NCBI GenBank assembly: GCA_022448665.1
Contig: JAKUUO010000041.1
Location: forward strand, 1 to 7,860
Reading direction: 5' to 3'
Source: Candidatus Thalassarchaeum betae
GTDB lineage: Archaea; Thermoplasmatota; Poseidoniia; Poseidoniales; Thalassarchaeaceae
Length of the DNA: 7,860 bases
The stretch's first letter is position 1. Each line of letters opens with the position of its first letter. A program made the position numbers and the translations under genes. Positions 6,594 to 7,860 of the stretch are shown in pieces. The notes under the pieces were generated by a model. That model had not been told where the DNA came from. It saw only the letters and a list, made by a program, of their open reading frames with translations, and made no database searches.

Positions 6594-7858
6594 GCGCTGA
6601 GGATCAGCCGCTTGTGGATTCCGTTCCACCCCGAGATCAACGCCGTCAGACTGTGCTCCGAGCCAACTCGGTATGGACCCGCATCAACATCGTTGCGCAG
6701 TCTGATCTCGACCTTGCCAACGTCTGGGACTTCGGCGAGAATGGTGCTGCCTCCCCTGTAGGCGTCGTCAATCCCTATCCCGAATGTGCGCTCGGCAGCA
6801 GAAGAGACCTTCATCGAGAAATCATGGGACTGCCCCTCGTAAGAGTCAACGAGCCTCCTCTGATCCGAAAGCATCCTGGCTTCGATAAACGCGGAGGCGA
6901 TATCAGCGAGGCTGTCGGCGGCGGAAGCGCTGGCCCCTTCCACGGACGCGGCGGATGGAGAGATAGAATCGGGGGGCGTCTGAGTTGCAGATGGGGCGGA
7001 GGCCCTCCCACGGGGGGAGACAGAAACCCTATCGGGGACGGACACCCTTTGGGAGATGCTGACACGATGGCTGTCATACCAGTCGGATGGGTCTGAGCGG
7101 TCGGGGATGTCGACCTGGTCGGGGATGTCGACCTGGTCGGGGATTACGACCTGGTCGGGGATTACGACGTGGCGCGCCTCGTGCCACTCGGACGAGGTCG
7201 CGTGCTCGGGGATGTCGACCTGGTCGGGGATGTCGACATGGTGCTCCTCGTGCCAACTTTCAGAACTGTAGTAAGAGGTGCTTCGGGGTTGTTCCTCTGG
7301 CTCGGGCTCGATCCCGGGGGGAAGTGATGGGGACTCCCGGTCCTGAGACTGATTCCTCGCTCCCGCTGCGACCGCTCCAGCCACCCCTACAGCTGCTGCG
7401 CCGGTGGCGAGGGCCTCGGGGCTTGGCATCCCAGCCACTATCCGGGCTTGCGTCGCGTCGGCCTTGGCTCTCCAGATGCGTCGGGCGGCGCCCTGAACCG
7501 AAAACGGAAGACTCCCTATCTGACTCTCGACCTGGGCGTCTGCTAGGGCTCTGGCGTCTTCGATGGACACGGTGCGCCCGATCTGCATGTCGCTCAGCAA
7601 GCCATCGAAGTTGCTGGTGAACTCGTCGAAGTCCCCCGACCAGCCTTCGGAGACCGTGATGCCTGTGCTTGCGAGCAATTCGTAGCCGTTGCTTGCGAAT
7701 AAGCGCGCTTCGTAGTCCCCCTCATCCATCCCACCGGGAAATGTGACGCTTCCCTCCCTCAGGCCTTCACCCACGGCTTGAGACCCATTGACATAGAGCC
7801 AGTTTCCGTGGTGGTTTTCAGCGTCAGAAGGCGCCTCTTTACGATAGATGCCTATCCA
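6587..7858 (-). CDS. Modular repeat protein of unknown function, N-terminus beyond the window (partial)
   Basis: The frame is open from the right edge to a TGA at 6587-6589; 423 codons are visible. A GTG at 7774 lies inside a conserved-looking domain, so the real start is outside the window. Visible residues 1-69 (WIGIYRKEA, NWLYVNGS, DEGDYEARLF, SNGYELLASTGITV) resemble the WIGIY...YVNGS...YEARLFxNxGY beta-sandwich seen in SKICH-like and secreted bacterial proteins. A helical Ala/Arg-rich linker follows (about 95-145), then a candidate membrane helix (149-167, ALATGAAAVGVAGAVAAGA). A repeat array of the type VDIPDQ occupies 198-282 and a Ser/Ala/Pro-rich linker about 283-315. A C-terminal beta-rich domain ends in LTALISGWNGIHKRLILSAQ. 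The alternating V-x-I-P pattern suggests an extended rod or binding scaffold. Function and cellular location are unknown; the domain likeness is from memory and moderate. It converges with the SDR gene. Confidence 0.82.
   Translation of the reverse strand, partial: WIGIYRKEAPSDAENHHGNWLYVNGSQAVGEGLREGSVTFPGGMDEGDYEARLFASNGYELLASTGITVSEGWSGDFDEFTSNFDGLLSDMQIGRTVSIEDARALADAQVESQIGSLPFSVQGAARRIWRAKADATQARIVAGMPSPEALATGAAAVGVAGAVAAGARNQSQDRESPSLPPGIEPEPEEQPRSTSYYSSESWHEEHHVDIPDQVDIPEHATSSEWHEARHVVIPDQVVIPDQVDIPDQVDIPDRSDPSDWYDSHRVSISQRVSVPDRVSVSPRGRASAPSATQTPPDSISPSAASVEGASASAADSLADIASAFIEARMLSDQRRLVDSYEGQSHDFSMKVSSAAERTFGIGIDDAYRGGSTILAEVPDVGKVEIRLRNDVDAGPYRVGSEHSLTALISGWNGIHKRLILSAQ
7020..7068. 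repeat. Degenerate copies of the 18-bp repeat
   Basis: Before the clean array, the sequence tcggggacggacaccctt (about 7031-7048) and the stretches on either side resemble diverged 18-bp units. They encode RVSISQRVSVPDRVSVSP in the protein, keeping the V-x-V/I-P/S-D/Q pattern. This looks like an older part of the same array. Confidence 0.55.
7101..7172. repeat. Tandem 18-bp repeat, four units, coding for V-x-I-P-D-Q
   Basis: Four head-to-tail copies of tcggggatgtcgacctgg lie at 7101-7118, 7119-7136, 7137-7154 and 7155-7172. Units 1 and 2 are identical. Units 3 and 4 carry tta in place of tgt (Val for Asp), and unit 4 has one further change (ctgg to gtgg). On the minus strand each encodes a VDIPDQ or VVIPDQ hexapeptide. 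The near-identity at DNA level implies recent duplication or homogenisation. Confidence 0.93.
7206..7241. repeat. Second block of the 18-bp repeat, two units
   Basis: Two more copies lie at 7206-7223 (identical to unit 1 of the first block) and 7224-7241 (one change, ctgg to atgg). They are separated from the first block by a 33-bp spacer that encodes a WHEAR-type motif. Because the 33-bp spacer is not a multiple of 18 but is a multiple of 3, the reading frame is kept. Confidence 0.92.
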
Positions 7859-7860
7859 GT

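Noticed and set aside
7101..7241. Possible CRISPR-like array
   Set aside because: The units are 18 bp, mostly head-to-tail without spacers, in frame and coding; the single 33-bp spacer encodes a protein motif that recurs elsewhere in the same protein.
7087..7620. A plus-strand open frame opposite the repeat protein encoding RPGRGCRPGRG-type repeats
   Set aside because: The repeats are only the antisense reading of the 18-bp units. The minus frame is longer, runs to the window edge and has recognisable domain motifs.

Overview
The window reads as a piece of an archaeal chromosome, most likely an uncultured marine euryarchaeon of the Thermoplasmatota / Marine Group II (Poseidoniales) type. Three things point that way. 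The GMP synthetase is present only as a stand-alone ATP-pyrophosphatase subunit (the archaeal GuaAa/GuaAb split). The left-edge surface protein ends in a PGF-CTERM-like archaeosortase sorting tail after Asp-rich calcium-binding repeats. Coding is dense and high in GC, with 4-nt start/stop overlaps. The lineage is an inference from gene content; no phylogeny was run.

Layout. At the left edge (2-238, + strand) is the C-terminus of a secreted, calcium-binding, cell-surface protein. Its stop codon directly abuts the encoded CCA end of a tRNA-Asn(GTT) on the opposite strand (239-314). From 5621 leftwards runs a compact minus-strand cluster in the order gcvPA, gcvPB, an unrecognised four-helix membrane protein, purE, guaAb, tRNA-Asn. 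The gaps are tiny or negative: ATGA overlap between gcvPA and gcvPB, 42 bp before the membrane protein, a short overlap or 55-bp gap before purE depending on its start, and adjacency or a GTGA overlap before guaAb. The cluster is probably one transcript. Its logic is metabolic: the two P-protein subunits of the glycine cleavage system feed one-carbon units and CO2/NH3 metabolism, while purE and guaAb are early and late steps of purine synthesis, a pathway that consumes glycine and, in most organisms, one-carbon units. The rest of the glycine cleavage system (T, H and L proteins), purK and the GuaAa glutaminase subunit are not in the window.

A 126-bp divergent intergenic region separates gcvPA from a plus-strand extended-SDR (epimerase-like) gene at 5748-6593. 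That protein keeps the fold landmarks of the nucleotide-sugar epimerase family, but the three glycines of the dinucleotide-binding motif and the YxxxK catalytic pair appear to be replaced, so it may be a non-catalytic or repurposed family member.

The right end (6587 to beyond 7860, minus strand) holds the C-terminal part of a large modular protein of unknown function. It has an N-terminal beta-sandwich-like domain, a helical linker, a candidate membrane helix, a hierarchical hexapeptide repeat array (18-bp DNA units of the type VDIPDQ), a Ser/Ala-rich linker and a C-terminal beta-rich domain. It converges on, and overlaps by 7 nt, the SDR gene. No mobile elements, CRISPR arrays or rRNA genes were seen. 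No gene-free stretch exceeds 300 bases; the longest is the divergent region upstream of gcvPA.
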